Under the pieces are notes generated by a model. The model worked only from the letters and a program-made list of their open reading frames with translations, was not told the DNA's origin and searched no databases. Position numbers and translations under genes: made by a program. Below are positions 24,101 to 36,700 of a stretch of DNA of 64,000 nt, in pieces. How positions within the stretch are numbered: the first letter of the stretch is position 1; every line of letters begins with the position of its first letter. The DNA comes from Deuterostichococcus epilithicus (taxonomy: Eukaryota > Chlorophyta > Trebouxiophyceae > Prasiolales > Stichococcaceae): NCBI GenBank assembly GCA_033439295.1, contig JAVTLE010000005.1, forward strand, positions 620,001 through 684,000, in the 5' to 3' direction.

Positions 24101-27100
24101 ACTACTACGCGTCCATGGGCGCAGGGGTCTCACACGCCAACAGCTGTGTACGCATCACTATGTGAAGGCCTTGCATCCTTGTGCCATGAGCAATTATAGC
24201 ACTCAGCTCCAGCAGCCTCAGTGGTATGTTCTCACAAAACTACACATTTCGCAAGCATCACATGGGTAGCGGGCGGCTGTTGTGGCATTCGTGAGTTGCC
24301 TCGATGCGGGAATGCGGCTGAGCCTGCCAAGGTTCGAGTCCTGCCTAGTCCCGGGCCCTAGCTGGCTGTCCTGCAGTGCATGATGCACACTGACATGTAT
24401 GCGCTCACGAGGATGGGCTGGCGGTCAATGGTGTCGAGCTTGGCGTTGCACGTCCTCTGCCTCACTGGCTTGTGCGGTTCGTCCTCTTGAGCTCATCCTG
24501 TTCTGCGCATCGGTGCAATAAAAGCAGTGCACTGCGCACGCATGGCAATCAGAAGCCGCCGTGGTGGCAGCATACTTACATGCAGAGCTCCGCCCAGAGC
24601 CAGCAGCATCCTGAAATCCTTCAAGCTGAAATGTCACCCCGACCTTGTGCATTTCTGCCACACAGCACATGCGTTATGCAGGCTTCTTGAGGCTCATTGT
24701 AACCCCGCAGTGGGACGTACTGTCTGCCAGGATATGCCAGCTGACTGGCTTGACTCTGCTCTCGCACAGGGCAGCAGGGATGCATCGGTCGAACTGACTC
24801 GCTCTTCCGATGGCGACGGCGTCTCGCCGCGCTCGCCTGCAACGGCTGATGCTGATGCGTCTGCAGAAGACATTGGCGCAACCTCGATGAGGTAATCTAT
24901 AAAAGTGTGTGCAACCCCACCGTGCCATCAGCAGCTCGCATGTACACGCTTGCTGGCAATGGGCAACATCGTGCGCGAGGATACGACCAACCGCTGGTGC
25001 TCGACAGGGGCAGGTGCAGCCCACACTGTCAGAAACCACACACTGCTCGCCGGCGGCTGAGTTTATGTACTCGCAGTGTCTGTGGCTGCGAGACTGCAGA
25101 GGAACACCCTAAGGCCTCCAAAGAAAAAACCCAGGCGCGGCAGCCGCCTGGCCTCCTGCACAGAACGTGTTCTGGTCGATTGCTTGCCCAAGCTCCATCC
25201 TGCAGCATCTCTTCGCAGGGCCAGCAGCGCCAAGAGGCGCCTACCATGGCCGGGGCGTCGTTGTCTGGACGGTCAAGCCAACAGCGAGGGCGGCGGCACG
25301 AACTCTGGCGCGACAGTCTGGGCAGCCTTCGACGGGCCCGGTGCCACCGGCGAGTTTGCAAATGCGGGTGCGGGGCTCCTCGACATGGGCAGTGGCGCCG
25401 GCTCCGACAACGAGACGTGAGAGTCTGAACTATACAAAGTCTGCATCGGGCAACTAGCCACAAGGCCAACTGCTCTCATAAGGTCAGATGTGTGCAATAG
25501 GGCGATATTGGTCCCCGAACCTTCAAACGCAGCATTGGGAATACGTCATAGTTCACCGCGCCCCAGAACCCTCACTCGTCTCACTCGCTGCTGCTGCCGA
25601 TTGTAGGCTGGCGGACACCGCCGGCCCTCTGCGCAAGGCTGGTGGCGGAACATGTAGCATCCAGGCGTCCTGCATCCTGACGTCCCCACGTGCCAGTGGG
25701 CTCAGCAGGTGCGACGACCGTCAGCATACGCAAGCTCAGTTGACCTTGCAAAGTGAGGAGAAGGGTATGCGGGCTGCAACCTGGGCCAGATGGGTGCCAA
25801 CTTTACACTGCGGTTTGTAAAGTCCGCGCGCACAATGCCCAGGTTGCAGCCCGCGCACATTGGCTTGCGTCCTGCAAAACCTGTTGTTCGCAAATCGAAG
25901 GCCATGCACTGATGACCTAGGGAGGTTGTGTCAATCAGCAGCCAGTGCCACAAGCCAGCTGGGCGCGGTGACGCATGGTTGCAGCCTGCCAGGACTCGAT
26001 TCTGCTGCAATGACTGGCATCAGCTGACATCCACCTGCTGTGCGATGCCGCTTGCATCGTGCCAAGCTTCTGTATAGCGAGGCTGACATCGATGCGGAGC
26101 TGCAGATAGATTCATCAGGACGCGAGGACAGCTATGCATGATTTTGCACAGAGAAAGCAGCTGCTCTGAGTGGCGAGGCAAAGGCCAAGCGCCTTGCAAA
26201 CCGAACTATGGGAAAGGCAGTAATCGCCCTGCACAGTGCCCATGAGGACAAAAGACTTCAGCATCATTGCTGTCATGCGCTTCAGCCTGAGGCTGGAGGT
26301 CGAGTTCCAGAACTTGGGCCTGAAGCTGCGGGGGCGCAAGGGTGCTCGTGTGCTGGCGGGTGTCAGCGGCGGCCTGAAGGCGGCGCGCTTGACCGCCATC
26401 ATGGGGCCCTCTGGCGCCGGTGCAACTNGAGCNCTTCCTTTGCTTTGCCCCTTCTTCGAACTTGTCCTGCGCAGCAGCTGGATCCGAACTGGTGCATTCG
26501 CTTTGCCGACAGTCGTGGCAGCACTGGCATGATTAATAATGACGTGCCACAGTTTCGCTGCCTGACATTGCCGGCTGACGGGCGCACCAAAAGTTGCCCG
26601 ACATGGGGCGAAGGAAATGCCAGCATACTGTCAAGGACACAGGCCAGGCCCTGCTTGAGCAGCAGCTTCCCTTAATCTCGGGGGCTTCTCAACCTGGTTT
26701 GAGACATTGTTATGCGCACCATCATGCAGGCAAGACCAGCCTGCTGTGCGCGCTTGCCGGCAAGGCAACGTACGGCACCGTCACTGGCCGCGTGTACATC
26801 AAGGGCTGCCTCGACCGACTGGACCGCTACAAGAAGGTGCCGCAGCGCCGCGACTGCAAGTGCAACGGCAGTTGCTAATTACATGATTGCGCTGACTGGT
26901 GCTGATGATGCACTGTCGCTGGTGTGATGCTGGCGCCTGCAGCGATTGCACTCTGGCTACCAGCTCTGGCGGCTGACACGAGCCAGCCTTATGGTGCCTC
27001 ACAGAGTCTGTGGGCTGCACAATGTGTGCAGGAAAATTCCTGGCGCATGTCGAACACAAAAGCGAGGGGAGTCTGTATTGCAGCATTCTCCATTGACATG

Positions 27101-30100
27101 TTGATCTAACCTCGCTCTAGCTGCTGGTGATTGCTTCGACCACCAGAATATGACCCAGAAGTGTCGCCACAGGTCATGGGCTTTGTCCCTCAGGACGACT
27201 TGATGTACACGGACCTCACTGTGGAGGAGCTGCTGCTGTTCTCCGCGCGCATGCGGCTGCCGGCGGCGGCGTCGGGCACAGACCACCGGCGCCATGTCGA
27301 GCGCACCATCAACGTGCGTGTCCCTGATGTCATATTTGGCAGATTCTCTCATGCGTCTGGGTTGGAACCACTCGTGGCCAGGACCCTCCACGACGACTTG
27401 TCGCAGGAATGTGGGGTCCGAGCGGGCAGGGTTTTTGGGGCAGAGGGTGCCGCCACCCCTAACCTCGTGAGCTCCACACGCCCGCTGAGGCGACTTTGAC
27501 TGGCCTGCCATGATGGCGGCTACAAAAGTCACTAGTGTGAAACCACTGCTGGAAGCGCGGTGTGCGGTGGCTGTGAGCAAGCCGGGCTGCCGTCTGTGCT
27601 GGAAGTTGCAGCGCCTGTGAATGTGGCGCCATGCATGTTGCGTGCGTCCTGTGATGGAGGGCCCGGGGCAGGTGAAGAACCTACGAGGTCACCTACCGCT
27701 GAGTCGTGATGACATCAAATGCTGCCCAATGCTGATGCCTTGTGGTGCCCTACACACGGATGCGGGAAGTAGCTGAGGGGTTGGAGCGCCTGTGTTTTCC
27801 GAGCATCTGGCTGTGCACTGACAATGTGCAGCGCCGTGCAGCAGGCATGTGGATGTTTACCCTCTTCTCCTCTCTTATAAACCAAGAATAAGCTAGGGCG
27901 TCAGTCCTCTTCTATGTTTGGACAGTTGCGCCAACGCTGCGGGCGGCACATGGCTGATAGTTTACCTGACAACATGCCAGGAGAAGCCTTCTCCTGGCAT
28001 GTTGTCAGCCTGAACATCTGCCGTGCGCACATGCCAGGTGCTGTTGCAGCTTGTGAAAATAATGGCCACATGGCGGCGGTGGCGCCCCAACAACTTCCAT
28101 CCAGCAGCCACCAGAAGTTAACCAGACGGCCCTTTGAGCACTGCGCCCACCCACGACAGGTGCTGCAGCTGGAGGACGTCCGGGGGCAGGTGGTGGGCGA
28201 CGGCGGCGCGCGCGGCATCTCCGGCGGCCAGCGCAAGCGCGTCAACCTGGGCCTGGAGCTGGTGGCGGCGCCGGCGCTGCTGCTGCTGGACGAGCCGACG
28301 AGCGGGCTGGACTCCACCGCCTCCCGCCTCGTCATGGCTGCCATGCAGCGGGTGCGGCCTGCCGCCGTCAGACACCCCTGTCAACGCTTAGGCACCCCCT
28401 CGCTGGAGGAATGCAACAAACATGACGACACGATGCAAACCCAGCCGGCTGCAAGCGTGGCCGTCCTCACAGGGTGCGCAAGCTCGCAAACCTGTTCATC
28501 CGGCTGCCGCTGTCTGATGTTGGTCAGGTGGCACACCTGGGCGTCACTGTGCGGGGCGGCGGCCATCCACCAGCCCGGCGCACAGCTTCCGGCTGCCTGC
28601 AGTCTGGTCATCCGTTCCGTGTCATTCCTTCGTCTCAGTTTCCCAGGTGGCGCACCTGTGAGTGACGGTGGCGGCGGTCATCCACCAGCCGGGCGCGCAG
28701 CTTCTGAGGCTGGTCGCCTCTGCGGTTTTATACCTTCATTTCAGCTTCCAGGTGGCACACCTGGGGGTCACGGTGGCGGCGGTCATCCACCAGCCCGGCG
28801 CGCAGCTGTTCGCCGGCCTCGACGACCTGCTGCTGCTGTCGCGCGGCGGCCGCACGGTGTTCTACGGCGCCCAGGCCGGCGTGCAGGCGTACTTCGACTC
28901 CATCGGCTTCAGGCTCCCCGAACAGGCGCGCATGGTCGGATGGTGTTGTTGCTTGACCACGGCGGCTAGCTCTTTGCTAGCCAGCATGCAGAAGGTTAAG
29001 AGCGATGCTCCGGGTACGAAGCCCTGTGGCGACTCGCAATCTACGGCGCTGGCAGGAATCCGCAAGTGAACACTGGTACCATTGATTCTGATGTCCGATC
29101 GGCAGCCTTGTTGCAAGAAACAGGTAGCTTCCACAACGCTTGTCGCCCGCGATGAGAGCAATTCAGGCAGAGGTACTCATTGGTGTGACGACGGTGGCTG
29201 GCAGCTCATCAAAAGACTCAACAATGGCAGTCGAAAAGCGCTGTCAGTTGGCGCCATGACTTCTGTTGTGGTGGGCGTTGATATACTTTCGCTCCTCGTC
29301 GAGGTCCTACGAGTGATTGGCCACGCCACGTTCTTGACAGACCAGCTTGATGAGGTCGCTGTGGATGAATGTGTGTTGGAGCCTCGTGCAGGAGTAATCG
29401 TGCGACCAAGCTGCTGATCAAAGCCCTGAAACTTCACGACCTTGCAGATATATGTCAAATGCTTGTGGTTTGGTGACGCAGGCCAATCCAGCGGACGTGT
29501 ACATGGACATCATCACCGGGCTGGTCATGCCCTTCTCTACGACCGGTACGCGCGAAGGGCTGACCGACCTGCCGTCGCTGTGGGCCGCGCACCGCGCAGC
29601 GCAGCGCTGCGGCCGTGGCGAGATCGACCCGCTGGGCGGCGAAGTGAGATGCCTCCCTGCTGAGCACCTCTCAACTTGCACAGCGGAGGCCCTTTCATTT
29701 CATGGGGGTCGCTGATATGCCATTGGCACTGGAGTTGTGGCGACTTTAATGCGCCAGAGGCTGGTGGCGCAGAGCTGCTGTGGTTTTGGTACATGATTAG
29801 TTCATCACGTGTATGTGAGCAGCAGCTGTGGCTGCAAATGCCGATTGCAACTTCTGCATGTCTTCTGCGAAATGCAGGACGGCGGCTCCTCAGGCCACAG
29901 CTCTCGCCGCAGCAGCTGGGGCGGCTGCGGCAGCGATGAGGAGGCGGGCGGCGGCTGCGGCGGGTGCGCCGGCCTGAGGGGCACCGCGCGCCGCGGCGCC
30001 NCCGCGGCGTCGGACGCCGCCCACGACCGGCTGGACGACGCCAGGTGCGGGGCAGACTTTCTGCCCTCTTGCATTACGACTGGCTGCTGTTGTTGTTACA

Positions 30101-33040
30101 ATGGCAGCGCATGCGTGTCTGTCAGTGTGCCGTGTACCCGCGTCCATTAAGGAATGTGCTAAAAGCAGTTGCCGGCGGAACGAGGTTTCGAGCAATTACT
30201 GTGCAGAGCAACACATGATGTAGTGTCGGGCTGCGACTTTGTAGATTCATGATAGGGCACTGCACCCAGCAGCCGGACACATCTCTACTGCCACAATGCG
30301 CACTGCAGGAATCGGGACCCCTTGTCGGATTACACCAGCTCCCAGGATTCCTGAGGCTCTAATGGCGGCAGGGTGGTTCGTCAGCTGGAAAAGTGTTGCC
30401 ATGCGCACCATGACAGGAGGCCTGCCGAGCTGCGTCAGCAGCTCCTGACAGCTCCTGACACTGGATGTGGTGTGCGCAGGCAGCTCCTGCAGCAGGCGAA
30501 GGGTACACTGTGGCGCCGCCGCCAAGGCGCCGCTCCGGCCTCGGCCGGTAGGGAGCCGCTGCTGCCGCGCGTCGCTGAGTCGGCGCCGCCTCAGCACACC
30601 AAGATGGTCGCTGCAGCTCAGGTGCGTTGCTGCCGATCGCCTTTTCACGCTAAATGCGCTTCTGCGAACATCAAACTGTGCTCGACAAGCTGGTGAAACA
30701 ACTTCACACTTGTTGTCGGACTTGCAATGTCACATCGACGAGGGCAGTGGCTCTTTAGCTGCCTTCAAGCAATTATGCAGTCGAGCAGGACCTCACATGG
30801 TTGACCCCTTCGAATTGCTGGCCGCAGAGGACGTTGCCGAGCTTCCGCCGCCAGTTCGTATGGTGCCTTGGGCGCGCAGTCACGCGCCGGGTGCGAGACC
30901 CGTCGGCAGTGTTCACAGACTACGCCATCTTCGCGCTCACAGGTGATCAACTGGTGACGAGCTGCCAGGTGTCTGCAGAGCAGCTGCTGGTCGCAAGCTC
31001 AGAGTGACCGTGCCTGCCTTCCCAGTGGCAGTCTAAATTTCCTGGTGGCAGTCCAGTTTTGCCGGACAGGGCATGCTCCGCTTGCCTGCAGGCGCGGCAC
31101 TGGGCTCAATATCCGAGCGCGGCCGCGGCAGCCTGGGCCACTTCACCGTGGAAATGGACTACAACAATGTGGCGCTGGCGCTGCTGGCCTCCGTGGCGGG
31201 GCTCAAGACCTTTTCGGCCGGGCGGCTGGTGTTTTACCGCGAGGCGGCCTCCGGCCTCAACAGGCGTGCTTTGAGGAAGTTGTGGTCGTTCCGACATGGT
31301 TGTGAGCAAATGCATGTGGTGACCCTGCCGCCGCAGCTGGGCGAGGTGCATGCCTGTCTCCGGCTCGGAGCAATATGCGCATCTTCGCCCCGCTTCCACG
31401 AGCGGGGACTGCCTATTCCGTCTCTTGTGCTCGCACTGTCCTCCTCGTACGAGGTGCTTGGGATCACTCGTTGGTGACATGCACTACATATGTGCTGTGG
31501 CCACCGTGGTGCATGCGGCCCTAACACCGACCCCTGTCACGCATGCGACCTCGCCAGTGCCGCTGCGCCACACCAGACGGCACTCTTGCTGCTAGCTGCA
31601 CGCACAGGTAGCAGCAGCATGTGTGATTTCTGGGAGGCGGCGCTCTGGCAGGGCACACATTCTGTCGTCACCGCATGAGCGGCGCGCATGTCAGGGGTCT
31701 CCTGCTGTTCGCCAACAACAACCACGTCCCACTGAGCTCTGCTGCTGCCCACGCTTCGCACAGGCTGGCACACTTCGCGGCGCTGGACGTCTTCGGCCAT
31801 GTGGGCACTGCAGTGCGGTCGCTGCTGTACCTGGTCATGTACGCCGCCTTCGCGCAGCCGCGCGCGGCGCTGTGGCAGATGTACCTCGTCACAGTGTGCC
31901 TTGTGTACTGCACCACCGGCACAGCTTACTTTCTTTCTCAGGTGACAGCTGCTGAGTCGGCGCAATTGCGTGTTGATTTGTGAGGGAAGACACCAAAACA
32001 GCCATTATGGACACATATTTGGCCACAGGTCCATGTCACAGAAGCAGCCGTGGTGTCTGAGCATGTCGTGCAGCGCACCTTGTCCTGTAAACTGCCTCCA
32101 CACGCAACGAGGTGACAGCATGTGCCGGCTCTGTGCCCTGAGCAATGGGCGAGGAGGCTGACCTTGCTTGCTATGCGTGGTAGGAACACAGTGCAAAGAA
32201 CAAGGTGCAGCTCGCAGCCCCGAAGCTGCACCTTGTTCTGTGTACTCCGAAGTGAACAACTGTCGCCATCTGCACTCTGTCACCAATCGCAAAGAGGATC
32301 GGCCTTGCAATCAACAATAGTCCGTGCATGCACCAGGTGATGGCGCCGGGGCCGAGCCAGCTGGCGGCGGCGGTGGTGAGCCTCATCGCGACGCTGGTCG
32401 CCCGCTCCAAGGACTCTGGCGGCCTGCTGTGGCTGGCCTGGCAGGCCTCCTTCAGCCACTGGGCGCTGCAGGCGTACGTCATCGCCGAGGCGGAGCGCCT
32501 GACTGGTGAGGCTGAGGTCTATCTGTCTGACGGCCTGGCGCTTTTGGCAGTGGGAATTGCAGAAATTGCTGGTCGTTGGAGCTGGGCCAGATTATGGGAA
32601 GCGCCTGGCGTTGGCAGCGACAGCAGTGGCTTAAAATACGGCGGGCACTCATTTGGCGGATTTGGCGGTGTGCCAAGTCCTTTCGTTCCTTGGTGGCTCC
32701 AGAGGCGTGGCAGTCCTGTAGCCACCTAGGCGCTGACGAGGCTGGGCATACATAGGCCTGTGTGGCCGCCATGAGCATGTCGAGGCCATCTGCGGATACA
32801 TAAGCCCATATCCTAGGCGAAATGTTCATGCCATCAGCCATGCGATGTGCACTTCACTTTGAAAGATGTGCTTGTGCCGCAGGCGTCTGGCTGCTGGCGC
32901 GCTGCGCTGACCTGGAGGGTCTAGGATACAGCGTCAACAACTACTGGGCCTGCCTGGGCATGCTGCTGGCGCTGGGCGCCGCCTGCCGCCTCGCCGCGGC
33001 GGCCGCTATGCTGACGCTGCACCGCGACAAGTGCAAGTGA
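21142..33040 (+). CDS. ABCG-type half transporter (plant ABCG24/ABCG28 group)
   Basis: ATP-driven membrane exporter; substrates of this plant group are poorly defined. The first exon (21142-21258) encodes a hydrophobic signal-like start, [20 protein letters not shown]. The Cys-rich outer domain follows (21715-23620: [39 protein letters not shown]), then a Trp-rich membrane segment near 23830, and a Ser/Asp-rich linker (24770-24893). The nucleotide-binding domain has Walker A GPSGAGKTS split by an intron at 26421, Q-loop FVPQDDL, signature ISGGQRKRV, Walker [14 protein letters not shown] (28290) and H-loop VIHQP (28787). The ABC2 membrane part runs from 30860 ([17 protein letters not shown]) to 32881-33040, ending LTLHRDKCK and TGA. 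Phases do not join exon 1 to the next seen exon, so one small exon is missing. Introns are long and contain foldbacks and exon copies. Confidence 0.88.
25769..25854. repeat. Nested foldback in an ABCG intron region
   Basis: Perfect 18-bp inverted arms (25769-25786 and 25837-25854, GCGGGCTGCAACCTGGGC and its complement) enclose a second inverted pair, ACTTTACA / TGTAAAGT (25800-25807, 25816-25823). Confidence 0.85.
27966..28008. repeat. Near-perfect 43-bp palindrome
   Basis: Two perfect 21-bp arms beginning CTGACAACATGCC are separated by one base. The palindrome lies in an intron of the ABCG gene, upstream of the exon with the signature motif. Confidence 0.92.
28528..28720 (+). repeat. Two intronic copies of the ABCG H-loop exon start
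   Basis: Copies start at 28528 and 28647, and the true exon starts at 28752. Each follows an AG acceptor and reads GTGGC(A/G)CACCTG... then the segment for IHQPGAQL. The spacings are 119 and 105 bp. The true exon reads [20 protein letters not shown]. Copy two meets a stop after four codons in that frame; copy one has a shifted frame. Confidence 0.9.
32197..32239. repeat. Stem-loop with 16-bp perfect arms
   Basis: Arms AGAACAAGGTGCAGCT and its complement are separated by 11 bases. It lies in an intron of the ABCG gene, just before the exon starting near 32336. Confidence 0.88.
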
Positions 33041-33718
33041 TGCCGTTTCTTTGATATTTAATGGAGGAAGTTGCAGCGTGACCCCTTGGCAGCCGCCCGG
33101 TTGTGCCGGCGCTGAGCCGCGACGAGCGCAGATGGCGCTGCAGCGTTATCACCACTTCACCAGGGCATGCTAAATCTGCAGGAGTTGCGCTAGGTTCTTG
33201 GAACATATCAGCTGCCAGTGTAGCTTTCTGGTTCAGCTATGGACGTAGATTCGAGGCTGTGCCGGCCTGCAGGATTAGGATCGCTCGTGAACGTTGTAGG
33301 AGTAGAAGAGGAGGACAGTCTGATGGATCTCGCTGTGTCTGTCCAGTCGTGGAAGTGGTTTAGCGTTCCGAGTACAAGACGGGCACATACCCTACGTTTA
33401 TGCTTGTTATTTTCCGTGGCTTGCGGTCACAGCCAAGCCATGCGCCGGACAACAACAGCACTTTCTGAACAAACCAATCACGTGGCAAGCAGAATTACCG
33501 ATTCGTCTTCTCCGTCCACAGTGCATTGCGAACCGCATACTGTGTTTTGCGTACACCCCTGCAGCAAGATTGCTGTGTAAATGTCGCCTGCCATCCGCAC
33601 TTCAACCCCCCGCCACGATCCCGGTGATTGGTGTAAGGATGCAGCCAACCGAACATCCATCGCACCAGCCAGCCCCAAAATATTCCGCAGGCCTGCTGCC
33701 AACTTCGGTCTGAACCGC
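33041..33718. other. Convergent 3' flanks of ABCG and PRORP
   Basis: No gene is supported here. The stretch is less GC-rich than coding regions and probably contains both 3' UTRs. Confidence 0.5.
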
Positions 33719-36700
33719 TCAGGCCGCCGGGCGTGCTGCGAGCCAGTCGCCGGTGGCCGCGGGCAGCAGCCAGGCGCCATTCTCCAGGTTCTGTGCTGCA
33801 GTGGAGTACGGCGGCGGGTACTGCGCCGCGAGGTGGCCGCCTGCGCCAAAGCCGTACCGCACCTGGTGCCGCTGCTTCCACTTGAAAAAGAACTTGGGCG
33901 CCAGCAGCTGCGGTGGTGAGCCGTCATTTGTCAGCCGGCATTTCATGCACTAATCAGAAATAATGCACTACAGACACAAGACAGGCCAGGACAGACCACA
34001 AGAAACAACATGCAGCATTGTGCAAATGGCTGGTCGCCTTGCTGCAGCTAAGCTGCCGGCAGGCATGCCAGGCGGGGGCCAGGCAGGCAGGCCAGGCAGT
34101 CCTCTCCACGCGACCTGCAGCCGGCACGAGAAGCAATCGCACCTGGAAGATGTGATCCCGCATCTCGTCGTTGGAGATGAGCAGGCCCTGCCGCCCGGAC
34201 CGCACCGCAGCATACATCCAGTACCTGCACACGTGAAACACCAGCAGCTGCTCAGGACCCGAATCAGCTCCGGCAGCTCAAGGGGCTCAGACCCCAGGCT
34301 GCAGCCTCGTGCTGGGGGGTGCGGCCGCCGCCAGCGGCTGCGGCGGCGGCAATTTATGCAGCCACAAGCAGCAGCTTCGGATCAGCGAGCGGGCAGCGAC
34401 CCGCAACGGGGAGTTCAGGCAGCGGTCGACGGGGGGAGGACCCGTCTCACCAGTCGTCGTTGGAACCGAAGGGGGTGGCGTAGAAGGTCTTGGCGCCGCG
34501 CCACTGCGCCAGCATCTGTGCGGAGCGTGGCTCCTGGGCCTTGGGCGCCTTGACGCGCCCCGCGTGCAGCACCTGCGCCAGGACGAGGCGTCAGGGTCAG
34601 GTGTCAGGTGTCAGGTGTCACCTCTCATTGCGCTTGGTGCATCTGTTGCACGCACCGGTTGTCGGCAGCCTGCAGGAGGATCGTCCAGCATGGCGACAAA
34701 GTTTCGGCTGGATGGCAGGGCATTGCACGCAGCGTCGGGAGCCCCGCAAGTGCGGGAGTCGACCACGGAACGAGATTTGCATTGACGACGCCTGATGGAG
34801 CCTGCTGAAGGGCGCACCACGAGCGGCTTGAGGCCCGAGTGCTGCTCCCGCACGTGCCGCAGCGCCGCGTCGATCTGGCCAAAGTCGAAGCCGCCCTCGG
34901 CGAAGTTCTGGCCGAACAGCGCCACGTTGGCGCCGTCGATCACGCAGCCAAAGGGGCCATTTGCGTCCAGCCACCGGGAGAAGGTCTCGAAGTCGTTTGC
35001 CTTCCGCTCCTGCAGGGGGTTTCCAGGTCTAGTCAGTACACACTTGTGTTCCTCTCAGGTTGAGGACGAACTTCCCTTGGTGTCCAGATTGCCTGCAGGG
35101 TGTGAATCCGCGGTGTAAATCACCGTATGCACGGCTGTTCGTGTCGAGTGGCCTGCATGACTGGCGGTGCGCAAGTGATGGGTGCACAGGACCCGACGAC
35201 CGAGCAGCAAAAACAAGACCAACGGCCAGACCCGCGCACACCGCAGCGCCTGGCATCATCGGCACATTGTGCTGCACCCGGTCGCCATGTTCAGCTATTG
35301 CCAGATTGCATCCCCTCATGAACAAAAGCTTCCGGTGTTGCATCACACAACCGCTGGCAAGCAAGGCTCAAAGGTGACAGCGGACCTGCTCTGACGCCAG
35401 GCGGGCGATGCCCTCCGAAAAGGCGGCCCACTCGCCGTCGTCCAGGTCGAACGCCGCCAGCTGCTCCCCACCGCCGCTCACTCGCCCTGCACTCGACGAT
35501 TGCGTGTGGAGTCGTGCATCGCAAGCGGCAACAGCTTGCTGACAGAAGTGCTCTACAATTGCAGACAGACGGCAGCAGCTGGTGTCCAGCTTCCAAGCAA
35601 GGCCTGTGATGGTGCCAGCTGAGAACTTGCAGGATCCACTGTTGCAGGAGCCTGTGACCACCTGTGAAATACAAGTTGAAATCCCACCTGTGGCGTCGAC
35701 AGTGACATCTGCCACCTCCCACCGACTGCCGCGGCCTGCCAGGGCGCCGCCCTGCGCAAATGCGGCAGCGCCCGCTGGGCTGGCAAACACCGCCTGCGCC
35801 GCTGCCAGCGTGCCCTGTGCATACATGTTGCATCAGTCGAGGTTCAAACCGATTATACCACATACTACGTACATCCTTATGCAACACAACAGCACCAGTG
35901 TGGCAACTGAGAAGCCGGGCTTCCAGAGGATGCAGAGTGTGCGCCTGCTGCGCGTCTGCTGGTCGTGAGCGACCTGGTGGTCTCGCAGTGGCGACAACAT
36001 GCCCAAGGTGCCATGGCAGCTGCAGCCCTTCAGGATTGGAATGCTCCAAGTTTTTATTTTTGAAAACTCTTGAATCTCACTGCGCTGAGGACAGTCAGCT
36101 CGCGTCCAATGCGCCGCAGCAGCTCGTCCGTCCGCTGCCAGTCGACGTCGAACTGGCACGCGTGCAGCAGCGCCGCAAACTCGGCCTCCGTCAGGTCGAT
36201 GCCCAGGCCGGCCAGCGTGTCCGCCACGCCGAATGCTTCGTCCACCTGTGTGCGGAGGAAATGCCCCATTGCAACAGAGGCAACCGACCTCGACCAGGCT
36301 CCGCAACAGGAGCAGAATGTATTCATCAATGGGCATGCGCAACCCACATGGGCATGCTCCGTTGTCCATGTGGTTTCCTGCGAGACAGGCCTCTGCTGGC
36401 CTCGGGCTGGGCTGCTCTGTCAGTGTCCAAGACTGTCAGTAGGGTGTGACAGAGCGCACGGCCAGTCGCAGACGTGCACCAAAGCAAGCACAACTGGCGA
36501 GGTCCAGGCCGGATGCTCAAGAAAACCCTACAACCCTAAACCCCAAAATGTGCACCTGGCCAGCGGTGGAGAAGGCGAGCAGCGCGGGCGTGAAGGAGCG
36601 CAGCCGGGGCGCCACGCCGGCCGCGACCATGCCCTGCGCCGCCGCCAGCGCTGCAGCGCCGTCGCCGGCCGACGCCGCCATCCGCGCCAGCGCCGTGTAC

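Noticed and set aside
24290-24360. A tRNA-like stretch with GGTTCGAGTCC near 24331
   Set aside because: The B-box word is present, but its T stem pairs poorly and I could not find D and anticodon arms that fit a cloverleaf.
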